Counted from the first letter of the stretch, positions 7,898-15,360 are shown. The stretch: 64,000 nucleotides of DNA from Paenibacillus sp. FSL H8-0048 (GCF_038002825.1 NZ_JBBODF010000001.1:6014001-6078000); one strand, 5' to 3'. Program-made: numbers and translations. Notes: generated by a model from the sequence alone, not told the origin.

Positions 7898-9247
7898 TCA
7901 ACCCTCGAGCAGTAATTCCCCGATATAACCGCCTTCCCGGACACCGGGGAAGCAGGCGAAGACAGCACTGCCGGTATGAACCATATACTCATTCAGCCGG
8001 TCATTTTTGGAGAGGCGCTGCTGGATGCTGACGAACTGCTTCATCAGATCCTTTTGAAAGCTGATGAACACCAGACCGGCATCAAGCTGGCCGGTTTTGA
8101 GATCCATGCCGCTGGAATAGGAGTAGGAGCGGCGCAGCATTTTGACCGAGCCGTCTCCGTGGGCGAGAGCGGAATGGGAGTCCGGCGGGATGAGCGGCTT
8201 GCCGGCAGCATCGGCTGCTGCCAGATTTAGCTCAGCGAATTCATCCCGGGCTCCAATTGGTGCGCCGCTCTGCCGGTGCCGCCCGAAGGTGGCTTCCTGA
8301 TCGCTCAGCGGGGAGCGGTCCCAGACCTCAATACGGAACCGTACGCGCCGCACCGCAAGATACGTGCCCCCGTTCATCCAGGCCGGGCCATCGGCGCTGC
8401 CGCTCCAGACAATATTTCGCATCTGCGTGTCATCGGTGACGTCCGGATTCCCCGTACCGTCCTTGAAGCCAAGCAGATTACGCGGGGTGCCGCCTGACGG
8501 ATCGGCGCTGGCGCTGCGCTGGAAGCCTTCCTGCGTCCAGCGCAGCACCGCTGTGCCCCGGGCGATGCGGGCCAGATTGCGGATGGCATGGAACGCCACC
8601 TGCATATCGTCCGCACAGGCCTGAACACAGAGATCACCGCCGCACCACTGCGGCTCCAGGCTGTCTCCAGGGAAGGACGGAAGCTCAGTGAAGGAGGCGG
8701 GCCGCTTCCCGGCCAGCCCGAAGCGGCTGTCGAACAGGGCCGGACCAGCTCCGAAGGTAAGGGTACACTTAGAGGGGGTGAGGCCATCCGCCTCACCGGT
8801 GTCGGTAGGCGGGAGATTGGGCTTGTCGTTCGCCGTGCCGATCATCGTACCCGAGGTCAGGGCAGCGGCGGCGGCAGTCCAGTCCTCCAGCAGTTTTTTC
8901 AGATCACTGATCATGGTCGTCGTCAGATCAAATGAAGCGAAGCACAGAAAATTCTGTGCAGGCGTAAGAATCCCCGCCTGGTGCTTGCCGTAGAAGGGGA
9001 TCGTATCCGCCTGTTCTTCATTCTGCCCGAAGGCTGCGGCGGCCGGGACTGCCCGTCCCGCTGCCTGGCGTGCCGCCATAAAGCCGCCTACACCGCCTCC
9101 GCCCAGCAGCAGCCCGAGACCTGAGGCACCGGTCAGCCGCAGCATATCGCGGCGGCTGAATTTGGTATTGAACAGCTGGGTCTCCGGCGCAGGAATTCCA
9201 TGATCCGCGTCAGCCTTATTCCGGGAATTCTTATCTTTCTTGTTCAT
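7898..9247 (-). CDS. efeB: Tat-exported Dyp-type peroxidase EfeB
   Basis: Heme-dependent Dyp-type peroxidase exported folded by the Tat system, partner of EfeO and EfeU in iron acquisition. The N-terminus has the twin-arginine motif SRRDMLRLTG followed by a Gly/Leu-rich hydrophobic segment. The mature protein contains the family hallmark GFKDGTGNPD, with the distal Asp, and the C-terminal heme-side region. The usual length is about 415-450 aa; here it is 449. A GTG at 9256 overlaps the efeO stop by 4 nt. The ATG at 9247 has GGGAG about 10 nt upstream, so I prefer it. Gene order efeO-efeB supports the assignment. Confidence 0.92.
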   Translation of the reverse strand: MNKKDKNSRNKADADHGIPAPETQLFNTKFSRRDMLRLTGASGLGLLLGGGGVGGFMAARQAAGRAVPAAAAFGQNEEQADTIPFYGKHQAGILTPAQNFLCFASFDLTTTMISDLKKLLEDWTAAAAALTSGTMIGTANDKPNLPPTDTGEADGLTPSKCTLTFGAGPALFDSRFGLAGKRPASFTELPSFPGDSLEPQWCGGDLCVQACADDMQVAFHAIRNLARIARGTAVLRWTQEGFQRSASADPSGGTPRNLLGFKDGTGNPDVTDDTQMRNIVWSGSADGPAWMNGGTYLAVRRVRFRIEVWDRSPLSDQEATFGRHRQSGAPIGARDEFAELNLAAADAAGKPLIPPDSHSALAHGDGSVKMLRRSYSYSSGMDLKTGQLDAGLVFISFQKDLMKQFVSIQQRLSKNDRLNEYMVHTGSAVFACFPGVREGGYIGELLLEG

Positions 9248-9252
9248 ACTCG

Positions 9253-10158
9253 TCACACTCCCAGAATCGTTCCCATGTTGGATAGCGGCTCGGCCAAGGC
9301 ATCGAGATTCTGGCTTAGCTTACGGATCTCCTCCGGTTTGAGCGTTTCGTAAGAGACGTAGCCCTCCCCCGATTTGAACGGTGCCAGCTCATTCATCAAG
9401 GCGGTGAACCGCTCGCCGATAGTTTGCTCAAGGGCCGGGTCTTTTTTGGCCAGCTCCGGCTTCAGCAGCTCATAGATCTTCTGGGCCCCCTCCACATTCG
9501 CCACAAAATCATACAAATCCGTATGGGAATAACGCTCCTCTTCCCCCGTTACTTTGGAGGAGGAGACCTCATTCAGCAGCTCAACCGCCCCGGTAACGAG
9601 CAGATTGGCATCAATCCCGGCCGTCTCCACCTTGGCGCGCAGCAGCTGCGCATCCTTCAGCAGGCGGTCCGCGACATCTGTCATGCCCTCCGTGGTATGA
9701 TTCTGCCAGAGGGCCTGTTCAATCTTATGAAAACCGCGCCACTGCGCGGCATCCACATCATTCTCGCGGGCATCAATATTCGGGTCCAGATCTCCGAGTG
9801 CTTCAGCAATCGGCTCGATCCGCTCATAATGCATACGCGCCGGAGCATACAGCGCCTTAGCCTCTTCCAGCTTGCCTGCCTTGACGGCATCCGTGAAGCC
9901 TTCGGTCTGCTTGACGAACGCATCACATTGTTCAATGACGTATTTGCGGTATTCGTCGATGGCAGTGGTGAAATCTGCGTTCGCCTCACCTCCGGCCTTC
10001 GCTACACTTTCTGCCCCGCTACCTGCCTGGGCTGCGGCATTACTTTCCGAATTATTGCTGTTATTAGCATTGTTATTGCTGTTGTCCTTGCCCGCACATC
10101 CGCCGAACAGGAGGGACGCTGCAAGCAGACCCGCAGGTACTGCATAACCTATTTTCAT
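9253..10158 (-). CDS. efeO: EfeO-type iron-binding lipoprotein (imelysin-like, M75)
   Basis: Extracytoplasmic iron-binding lipoprotein that delivers iron to EfeU. A signal peptide ends in the lipobox LLFGGC (Cys20), followed by an Asn/Ser-rich tether of about 30 residues. The imelysin/EfeO domain then includes HYERIEP (an HxxE motif thought to bind metal), DAAQWRGFHKIEQALW and EERYSHTDLYDF. It lacks an N-terminal cupredoxin domain, as in the short Gram-positive EfeO (YwbM). It is the first gene after a strong promoter flanked by Fur-type boxes and is coupled to efeB. The assignment rests on motifs plus gene order. Confidence 0.9.
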   Translation of the reverse strand: MKIGYAVPAGLLAASLLFGGCAGKDNSNNNANNSNNSESNAAAQAGSGAESVAKAGGEANADFTTAIDEYRKYVIEQCDAFVKQTEGFTDAVKAGKLEEAKALYAPARMHYERIEPIAEALGDLDPNIDARENDVDAAQWRGFHKIEQALWQNHTTEGMTDVADRLLKDAQLLRAKVETAGIDANLLVTGAVELLNEVSSSKVTGEEERYSHTDLYDFVANVEGAQKIYELLKPELAKKDPALEQTIGERFTALMNELAPFKSGEGYVSYETLKPEEIRKLSQNLDALAEPLSNMGTILGV

Positions 10159-10188
10159 CCGGTGGAACCCCCTTTTCGCTTATGAAAA

Positions 10189-10263
10189 TGATAATCGTTA
10201 TCAATGATGGACTTATCATAATTCCACAGCTATTAGCTGTCAATAAAAATGTGATAATTATCA
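10189..10263 (-). promoter_or_regulatory. Fur-type boxes flanking the efeO promoter
   Basis: On the minus strand TTGACA (10238-10243) and TATGAT (10215-10220) are separated by exactly 17 bp, a near-consensus sigma-A promoter. TGATAATCGTTATCA (10189-10203) lies just downstream of the -10, and TGATAATTATCA (10252-10263) just upstream of the -35. Both match the Fur-box core. Repression by Fur in iron-replete cells is inferred. Confidence 0.85.
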
Positions 10264-10300
10264 TATCCATCCAGAAGCGCACAAATGAAATAACAAAAAA

Positions 10301-10323
10301 CGCCTTCGGCTACCCAGAAGACG
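10301..10323 (-). terminator. Terminator downstream of the LacI-family gene
   Basis: On the minus strand CGTCTTC / GAAGGCG forms a 7-bp stem followed by TTTTTTGTT. It lies about 250 nt beyond the LacI-family stop, so that transcript would have a long 3' untranslated tail. Confidence 0.65.
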
Positions 10324-10390
10324 CAGATATTATCTGAATTCCTGCACAAAATGCAATACTTTTCTCATAACAACGGGAAAAATCAAGTTT

Positions 10391-10510
10391 TGTTGTAGAA
10401 AAGGCAGCAATTTCTATGTTTTTCCGAGAAAATTTGGGAAATTCCTGTATTTCGTACAACATTCCCCCCGGACACCCGGGTATTCAAGAATAGAGTTGTA
10501 ATACCTACAA
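10391..10510. repeat. Inverted-repeat element with GTTGTA/TACAAC arms
   Basis: TGTTGTAGAAAAGGCAGCAA (from 10391) is echoed in reverse complement by a segment ending TTTCGTACAACA (10436-10461), giving roughly 25-bp imperfect arms. A further GTTGTAATACCTACAAC palindrome sits at 10494-10510. The element is noncoding and lies in the 3' region of the LacI-family gene. Confidence 0.5.
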
Positions 10511-10573
10511 CGATGTGTAATCGCGGAAACTCCTGAAATCCTATCATAGCTCAACCAACCGTCATATCCGTGA

Positions 10574-11551
10574 CTACACCGTGGACCGCTCAATAATCCG
10601 GTAGTCCAGCTTGCGGTAGACCGGCCCCAGGTGCTCCGAATGAATCTGCTCATGGATAATGCGGAAGGCGGCGGCCCCCATCTCATACAGGTGGTTATCC
10701 ATGGTGGTGATCTGAAGCAGACGTCCGATTGGCTGGTTATCGAAGCCCATCACTGCGAGGTCATGAGGGATGCTAAGGCCGGCTCTGCGCGCTTCAATAA
10801 TCAGCCCGGCAGCTACATGGTCTCCCGTAATAATCATGGCTTCCGGCCGCTGCGGCATCATCAGCAGAGATTGTGCAACGGCAGCGCCGTCTTCCTCCGT
10901 TGTACAGTCATAGATCATCCATTCCTCTTCAAAAGCCAGCTTATGCTCAGCAATGAATTCGCGGTAAGCAGCCTGACGGATCACGGCACTGCTGCCATTA
11001 CTCCGTCCTTCGCAATATCCGATGGAGCGGTAACCTTTGCCGGTCAAGTACGCCAGCCCTTCCTTGAAAGCCGCATAATGCTCAATATAGACCGAAGAAT
11101 AGCGCCGCTCTCCGCTGTCCTGGCAAGTGACAACCGGACCGTAGGCCGTATACTCCTCGATGATGTCCGGCTTCAGCGCAGTAGATACAATCACGACACC
11201 GTCAATTTCTTTATGGCGCAGCATCTCCAGCACTTTGATTTCTTCCTCCTCCAGATAATTGCTCTGGCACAGAATCAGCCGGTATTGCGAGAGCAGCGCC
11301 TCGTGGGCAATGCCATTCATAATAATCGAGAAATAAAAAGCATGAATATACGGCAGAATCACCGCCACCGCACCGGTACGTCCGGTAATCAGATGAACGG
11401 CGTTCATATTGCGGGTATAGTCGAGCTGCTCAATCGTTTGCAGTACAGCGGCTCTTTTGTCCTTGCTGACATACGGATGATTATTCAGCACCCGTGAGAC
11501 GGTCGTTACAGATACTCCGGCCATCCGGGCGATTTCTTTAATATTAGCCAC
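10574..11551 (-). CDS. LacI-family transcriptional regulator
   Basis: 325-residue repressor or activator with an N-terminal LacI HTH and hinge (residues 1-60: IKEIARMAGVSVTTVSRVLN, HPYVSKDKRAAV) and a periplasmic-binding-protein-like effector domain (GAVAVILPYI near 62 to the C-terminus). The GTG start has AGGGGGCG about 9 nt upstream. No sugar gene adjoins it: upstream is the divergent gerE region and downstream the efe operon on the same strand. The regulon and ligand therefore cannot be read from context. It could be a global CcpA-like or orphan regulator; sequence alone does not decide. Confidence 0.88.
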   Translation of the reverse strand: MANIKEIARMAGVSVTTVSRVLNNHPYVSKDKRAAVLQTIEQLDYTRNMNAVHLITGRTGAVAVILPYIHAFYFSIIMNGIAHEALLSQYRLILCQSNYLEEEEIKVLEMLRHKEIDGVVIVSTALKPDIIEEYTAYGPVVTCQDSGERRYSSVYIEHYAAFKEGLAYLTGKGYRSIGYCEGRSNGSSAVIRQAAYREFIAEHKLAFEEEWMIYDCTTEEDGAAVAQSLLMMPQRPEAMIITGDHVAAGLIIEARRAGLSIPHDLAVMGFDNQPIGRLLQITTMDNHLYEMGAAAFRIIHEQIHSEHLGPVYRKLDYRIIERSTV

Positions 11552-11632
11552 GTTCGTCTACGCCCCCTGTGTGAGACTCGTATGACCTTATTCTAACATA
11601 GAAATGAACCGCTTTTCGGCCGATAAAAAAGC

Positions 11633-11808
11633 TTGCTATGGAATCCATTTCATACATTACACTGGGTGTGCAACAACAGCTCTACCGGAGAAACCGGCGT
11701 GACCGCAAGGGCGTGACGGACCGGTACAGCTTGCTGCTGTGACGCAAATTCTATAGTATTTGCCCGCCGGCTGCCGCCCTTAACGCGTAAGGTGCTGCGG
11801 CCGGTTTT
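11633..11808 (+). ncRNA. Candidate structured RNA upstream of gerE (unassigned)
   Basis: A run of stable hairpins ends in a terminator. ACAGC...TACCGG (11677-11696) pairs with CCGGTA...GCTGT (11721-11740), enclosing CCGG-AGAAA-CCGG and a GTGAC/GTGAC motif around CCGCAAGGG. GCAAAT/ATTTGC follows (11744-11763), then a 14-pair GC-rich stem (11767-11804) with TTTT. A weak promoter (TTGCTA-17-ATTACA, 11633-11661) would start transcription just before it. It matches no riboswitch class I recognise. gerE appears to have its own promoter beyond the terminator, so this may be an independent small RNA. Confidence 0.4.
11767..11808 (+). terminator. GC-rich terminator in the gerE upstream region
   Basis: CCGGCTGCCGCCCTTA pairs with TAAGGTGCTGCGGCCGG with two mismatches and is followed by TTTTGCTG. 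The poly-U tail exists only on the plus strand. Confidence 0.6.
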
Positions 11809-11883
11809 GCTGCGTCCTGGCTGTGATGTGCCGGGATTGTCCAGACTCCGCGCCTGCCCCCGCCCAATTTAATGCTGTGACAG

Positions 11884-11912
11884 CACCATTAACTGCCCCC
11901 CCACATAGTATG
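11884..11912 (+). promoter_or_regulatory. Candidate sigma-K promoter of gerE
   Basis: CACC (11884-11887) and CATAGTATG (11904-11912) are 16 bp apart. They fit the sigma-K pattern mACm-N16-CATAnnnTA with one mismatch, as expected for gerE in the mother cell. An alternative sigma-A-like pair (TTGACT-17-TATACC, about 11915-11943) also exists. Confidence 0.45.
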
Positions 11913-11975
11913 GTTTGACTGTATCCCTTTACCTTGTTATACCAAACAAACCCAGGGCAAGGAGGGGTGACACCA

Positions 11976-12200
11976 TTGAAAGGCAACGAACATCATAGCA
12001 AATTTTTGTTGACGCATCGTGAACGCGAAGTATTCGAGCTTCTTGTGCAGGACAAAACTACACGGGATATTGCCGGACTGTTATTCATCAGCGAAAAGAC
12101 CGTCCGCAACCACATTTCCAACGTAATGCAAAAATTAAACGTAAAAGGCCGTTCGCAAGCGGTTGTCGAGCTGATCAAGCTTGGGGAGCTGAAAATCTAG
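11976..12200 (+). CDS. gerE: Spore-coat transcription regulator GerE
   Basis: Small LuxR-type DNA-binding protein acting late in the sporulation mother cell to switch on coat genes and modulate sigma-K genes. The 74-residue length equals that of Bacillus subtilis GerE. The sequence is nearly the family consensus, with LLTHREREVFELLVQDKTT, the recognition region SEKTVRNHISNVMQKL and VKGRSQAVVELIKLGEL. It consists of the HTH alone, with no receiver domain. I choose the TTG at 11976 because AAGGAGGGGTGA lies 5-8 nt upstream. A candidate sigma-K promoter precedes it. Confidence 0.96.
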   Translation: MKGNEHHSKFLLTHREREVFELLVQDKTTRDIAGLLFISEKTVRNHISNVMQKLNVKGRSQAVVELIKLGELKI

Positions 12201-12361
12201 CTGCCCTGCTTCAGAGGTGATGCGTTTAAGCCTTCCTTTACCTTTTTGGGGTGAGGGGAGGTTTTTTGTTGTTTGCCAACTCTCAATCCGATTTCAAATT
12301 ATGATAAATGAATTCATTAGAACCACTTTTTTATCGATGGCTACCCGGGAGGTGTGAAAGA

Positions 12362-12610
12362 ATGAAATGGCAGCAAGTAAGAGAATTGTTACTTGACCAA
12401 TTTGTTTTGCTTTCCATTCTTGACTATCGCGAGGAAGATGATAAGAAAATTATAACGGAAGTAGCTCCTGTTCGTGCAGTATCTGAGAAGAACGCCAACC
12501 AGGAATTTTTCAGCGCTGAACCAGGATATCTTGTCTATCACACTGCCAATGAGGAGTGCGTTATTCATCTGCGCAGAGACCCAGTGATGAGAGTGAGGCG
12601 GCGGTCATGA
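12362..12610 (+). CDS. Small conserved-type protein of unknown function
   Basis: An 82-residue acidic protein beginning MKWQQVRELLLDQFVLLSIL, with GGAGGTGTGAAAGA just upstream of the ATG. It has no membrane segment or signal peptide. Its stop overlaps the start of the following aspartic-protease remnant by 4 nt (ATGA), so the two were one translational unit. I infer that it is the partner of that protease in a small two-gene module; because the partner is broken, this gene may be an orphan. Function unknown. Confidence 0.6.
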   Translation: MKWQQVRELLLDQFVLLSILDYREEDDKKIITEVAPVRAVSEKNANQEFFSAEPGYLVYHTANEECVIHLRRDPVMRVRRRS

Positions 12611-12776
12611 AGATAGCTTATGATGGACAACTCCTGACAATAGATATTTCCGTATGCTACCAAGGGAGAACGCTGCAATACTTCCGAAGTCTCACAAAGG
12701 ATTGCTTGGATTGGATATCTTACAGACCCATGGTTTTATCATAGATATGCAAAAGATGGAGTTGCGTTCGCATTAA
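12607..12776 (+). pseudogene. Retropepsin-like aspartic protease remnant (internally deleted)
   Basis: The N-terminal frame reads MKIAYDGQLLTIDISVCYQ then GRTLQ, the first strands of a clan AA aspartic protease of the kind common in Firmicutes. It then runs into missense and a stop at 12744. In another frame from about 12700 the sequence reads GLLGLDILQTHGFIIDMQK and ends at TAA 12774-12776, which resembles the C-terminal GxDxL-GFIID portion of the same family. The middle part, with the catalytic D-T/S-G, is missing. An internal deletion of roughly 60-70 codons therefore best explains it. A terminator follows. Confidence 0.6.
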
Positions 12777-12807
12777 TGATATCGCTTCCATGCTACAATA
12801 TTGAATA

Positions 12808-12855
12808 GACCAAGTGATTGCCGCCGGCAAAGGGGGCCTCATTTGGTCTTTTTTT
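12808..12855 (+). terminator. Terminator after the protease remnant
   Basis: GACCAAGTGA pairs with TCATTTGGTC at nine of ten positions, followed by seven Ts. Confidence 0.85.
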
Positions 12856-12977
12856 CAATTTGGACAGTCATCGCTGCAAAAATAGCTTTGTATTTGCAAA
12901 GATAGTGATTATAATCACAAACTAATTCAAAACACATGATAAATTTATAGGATCAAGGGACGCCGGGAGGATTCAAC

Positions 12978-13739
12978 ATGACAAGATACGAGCAACAGAG
13001 ACAACTGCTGAAATCGAATTTTCAAGAATTCAAGCATATCCGAACAGATAAGATTAAGGGCATGGCGCAGCCGCCGATTGTGAAGCCCTATAATGAGGGG
13101 GCACAGATCATTGAGCTGCCTGAGGTCAGCCGGGACGTTGTGAGTCAGAACAATATTATGGATTGCATCAGCCAAAGAAGGAGTACAAGATTCTATTCGG
13201 CCGACACGCTAAGTCTGGAGGAGCTATCCTATTTACTATGGGCCACCCAGGGCATTACGGGGATGAGCAAGAACGGACTGACTCTGCGGACGGTACCGTG
13301 CAGCGGGGCGACCCATACGTTTGAGACTTACCTGATGATTATGCGGGTAGAAGGGATACCACAGGGCATCTACCGGTACCTTCCTGTAGAGCACAAGCTG
13401 TTATTTATGTTTGAATTAGACCAACTGGAACAGAAGATTGATGCGATTACGCTGGAGCAGCCCTTTGTCCCCAACTTCGCCAAGAAAGCTGCGGTTCTGT
13501 TCGCCTGGAGCACCACACCCTACCGGTCTGAATGGAAATATGATATCTCCGCGCACAAAAAAATTCTCATCGATGCCGGGCATGTCTGCCAGAATCTGTA
13601 CCTGGCCAGTGAATCCATCGGTGCCGGGGCTTGTGCCATCGGAATCTATGATCAACAGCTGATTGATGAGGTGCTCGAACTGGATGGCGAAGAGGAATTT
13701 GTGATCTATCTTGGCGCGGTCGGGAAGAAGCGGGAATAA
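12978..13739 (+). CDS. SagB/ThcOx-type nitroreductase-family oxidoreductase
   Basis: Predicted FMN-dependent oxidoreductase of the SagB-type dehydrogenase family (253 aa). Recognisable blocks are the flavin-phosphate site QRRSTRFYSADTLSLEELS (about 66-85), LLWATQGIT, RTVPCSGATHTFETYLMI with the PS/CSGG-like turn, GIYRYLP, and the C-terminal DAGHVCQNLYLASESIGAG and YLGAVGKK. Some relatives oxidise azolines in peptide natural products, but no precursor or cyclodehydratase gene is nearby. A stand-alone redox role is more likely. GGGAGG precedes the ATG. It is convergent with the next gene. Family confident, substrate unknown. Confidence 0.85.
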   Translation: MTRYEQQRQLLKSNFQEFKHIRTDKIKGMAQPPIVKPYNEGAQIIELPEVSRDVVSQNNIMDCISQRRSTRFYSADTLSLEELSYLLWATQGITGMSKNGLTLRTVPCSGATHTFETYLMIMRVEGIPQGIYRYLPVEHKLLFMFELDQLEQKIDAITLEQPFVPNFAKKAAVLFAWSTTPYRSEWKYDISAHKKILIDAGHVCQNLYLASESIGAGACAIGIYDQQLIDEVLELDGEEEFVIYLGAVGKKRE

Positions 13740-13746
13740 CGGAATA

Positions 13747-14277
13747 TTAACGGTTCCGAAGGATATACTCCCAATAATCCACGGCACTCTGATTAATATC
13801 ATCGTCACTCGCCTGGAAGGAAGCGCCGAACACGGCGAAGTAAGGCAGGGCGGTTGCGCCGACATGGATGGCACTGGCCTGGAACGGGGCGATGATCTCC
13901 TCTACTGTAAAAGAAACGGACCCGGCAGGCAGGTAGTTTTCTTTTTTATCGCCGATGGTCATAGCTATGCCCAGCTTCTTATCCTTCAGCTTGTTGCCGC
14001 TTGAGCCGTACGCCCAGCCGTGAGTGAACACATCGTCCAGCCATTTTTTTAGCAGCGGGGGATAGCTATACCAGTATAAGGGGAATTGAAAAATAATCAG
14101 GTCGTGCGCCTCCAATAAACGCTGCTCCTGCGGAACATCGATGCTCCAGTCCGGGTACTCCTTGTAGAGCTCATGGACCGTAACGTCCTCCGGATGCAGC
14201 AGCAGCTCTTGTCTCCATCTCCGGTTCACTCTTGAAGCCTCTATATCGGGGTGCGCCAGGATTACCAGGGTTGTCAT
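13747..14277 (-). CDS. NAD(P)H oxidoreductase, flavodoxin-like fold (KefF/YwrO/MdaB type)
   Basis: Predicted FMN-binding quinone or azo-compound reductase, 176 aa. It opens with LVILAHPDIEASRVNR, the phosphate-binding loop of the flavodoxin-like fold. It also carries DLIIFQFPLYWYSYPPLLKKW, the family's signature around the active-site region, and FTHGWAYG. The ATG has AAAGGTGATCCC upstream. It is transcribed divergently from an HxlR-family regulator whose candidate operator lies in the shared promoter. This is a common arrangement for redox- or electrophile-induced reductases. Confidence 0.88.
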   Translation of the reverse strand: MTTLVILAHPDIEASRVNRRWRQELLLHPEDVTVHELYKEYPDWSIDVPQEQRLLEAHDLIIFQFPLYWYSYPPLLKKWLDDVFTHGWAYGSSGNKLKDKKLGIAMTIGDKKENYLPAGSVSFTVEEIIAPFQASAIHVGATALPYFAVFGASFQASDDDINQSAVDYWEYILRNR

Positions 14278-14366
14278 TAGGGATCACCTTTCTGGTGTAT
14301 AGTTTGTGTTGTGCAGGTGCTTCTATTATTTTGTAAATTCCTGAAAATGTAAATACACACAATGAA

Positions 14367-14379
14367 GTAACCTAGTTAC
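14367..14379. promoter_or_regulatory. Palindrome GTAACCTAGTTAC, candidate HxlR operator
   Basis: A 5-3-5 perfect inverted repeat sits in the region shared by the divergent reductase and HxlR genes. Short GTAAC-type palindromes are known for HxlR/YodB-type regulators. The link here is inferred from position. Confidence 0.45.
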
Positions 14380-14471
14380 CTCCAGGTATGCATTGGAATC
14401 GGGTGCCGGTTGTGGCAGAATAGAAATCATTAGATCAGCGCATTGTTATGACTGCTGGGGAGGTGCCGGGG

Positions 14472-14828
14472 ATGAAGCAATATCATTTAGGGATTGAGGC
14501 GACGCTTGAGATTATCGGCGGGAAGTGGAAGTCGCTGATCATATGTATACTGATGTCGGGGACCAAGAGGACGAGTGAACTGCAGCGCAGTATTCCGGGT
14601 ATCTCGCAAAAGGTTCTGATTCAGCAGCTCCGCGAGCTGGAACGGTACGGGATCATCGGCAGAGTGGTTTATAGCCAAATGCCGCCCAAAGTGGAATATT
14701 ACATCACCGAGTATGGGATCACAGCCAATGAGATCATTAACCTGATGTGCTCCTGGGGCAGAACCAATATTGCGATCCGGCAGCAGCGGGGTGAGGAAGT
14801 CATGCTGCTTGATAAGGACCCCGAATAG
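14472..14828 (+). CDS. HxlR-family winged-helix regulator
   Basis: 118-residue one-domain DNA-binding protein. Hallmarks are LEIIGGKWKSLIICIL near the N-terminus, the wing-helix TSELQRSIPGISQKVLIQQL, RELERYGIIGRVVYSQMPPKVEY and a C-terminal dimerisation helix. The ATG at 14472 has GGGGAGGTG 6 nt upstream. An upstream ATG at 14448 would place that ribosome site inside the gene. It probably controls the divergent flavodoxin-fold reductase. The single Cys in MCSWGR near the C-terminus is noted; whether it senses thiol stress as in YodB/HypR is not known. Confidence 0.9.
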   Translation: MKQYHLGIEATLEIIGGKWKSLIICILMSGTKRTSELQRSIPGISQKVLIQQLRELERYGIIGRVVYSQMPPKVEYYITEYGITANEIINLMCSWGRTNIAIRQQRGEEVMLLDKDPE

Positions 14829-14851
14829 GAGCACGCGGAAATACTGATCTA

Positions 14852-14880
14852 TTGACAATAGTTTGACGTCAAACTATAAT
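14852..14880 (+). promoter_or_regulatory. Consensus promoter with MarR operator in its spacer
   Basis: TTGACA (14852-14857), a 17-bp spacer and TATAAT (14875-14880) form a perfect sigma-A promoter. The 16-bp palindrome AGTTTGACGTCAAACT (14860-14875) fills the spacer. Transcription should begin about 7 nt after the -10, at or next to the ATG at 14887. Confidence 0.88.
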
Positions 14881-14886
14881 TCCTTT

Positions 14887-15309
14887 ATGGAAACCAGAGA
14901 TGCTATTTCACTTATATCCAAGATCCGCGAGAAGGTTAACAGGTTCATCCTACAAGAGATGGCGAAGCAGGGAGTAGACGGCATTGCCACTTCGCACGGG
15001 GATATTCTGTATGCGCTGCTGTCTAAGCACAGACTCACCATGGCCGAGATCTCGGCACATATTCATAAGGACAAATCTACAGTTACAGCACTTGTGGATA
15101 AGCTGGTCCGGCTGGGACTGGTTATGAAGGAGAGGGATCAGGAGGACACCCGGTACGTATATGTTACTCTAACCAGGAAGGGGAAGGAGCTGGAGCCGGT
15201 ATTTGAATCGGTCTCTTCTGCCATGCTGGAGCAGTTCTACCGCGATATTACGGAAGAGGAGCAGATAACTCTGCTGGCAATTTTAATGAAAATCAATCAT
15301 AATTTCTAA
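14887..15309 (+). CDS. MarR-family regulator, apparently leaderless
   Basis: About 140-residue winged-helix regulator with the MarR pattern: SHGDILYALLSKHRLTMAEI, HKDKSTVTALVDKLVRLGLV, RDQEDTRYVYVTLTRKGKEL. A TTG at 14863 would lie inside the promoter, upstream of the expected transcription start, so I use the ATG at 14887. No Shine-Dalgarno precedes it, and the -10 box ends only 6 nt before it, so the mRNA probably has no leader. The palindrome in its promoter recurs before the next gene, which implies autoregulation and control of the hydrolase. The ligand is unknown. Confidence 0.85.
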   Translation: METRDAISLISKIREKVNRFILQEMAKQGVDGIATSHGDILYALLSKHRLTMAEISAHIHKDKSTVTALVDKLVRLGLVMKERDQEDTRYVYVTLTRKGKELEPVFESVSSAMLEQFYRDITEEEQITLLAILMKINHNF

Positions 15310-15314
15310 AAAAT

Positions 15315-15346
15315 TTGCATGATAGTTTGATGTCAAACTAATTATG
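15315..15346 (+). promoter_or_regulatory. Second MarR operator/promoter, before the hydrolase
   Basis: TAGTTTGATGTCAAACTA (15323-15340) repeats the operator of the upstream marR promoter. It is flanked by a TTGCAT -35 and a TAATTA -10 in the same layout, so one repressor probably governs both genes. Confidence 0.75.
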
Positions 15347-15360
15347 GAAAGGACATTACA

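Noticed and set aside
11641..11760. Cyclic-di-GMP, ZTP or cobalamin riboswitch upstream of gerE
   Set aside because: I compared conserved core strings from memory and none matched beyond short coincidences such as GACGCAAA.
14863..14886. Upstream TTG start for the MarR gene
   Set aside because: It lies within the promoter spacer and -10 region, so it would not be on the transcript.
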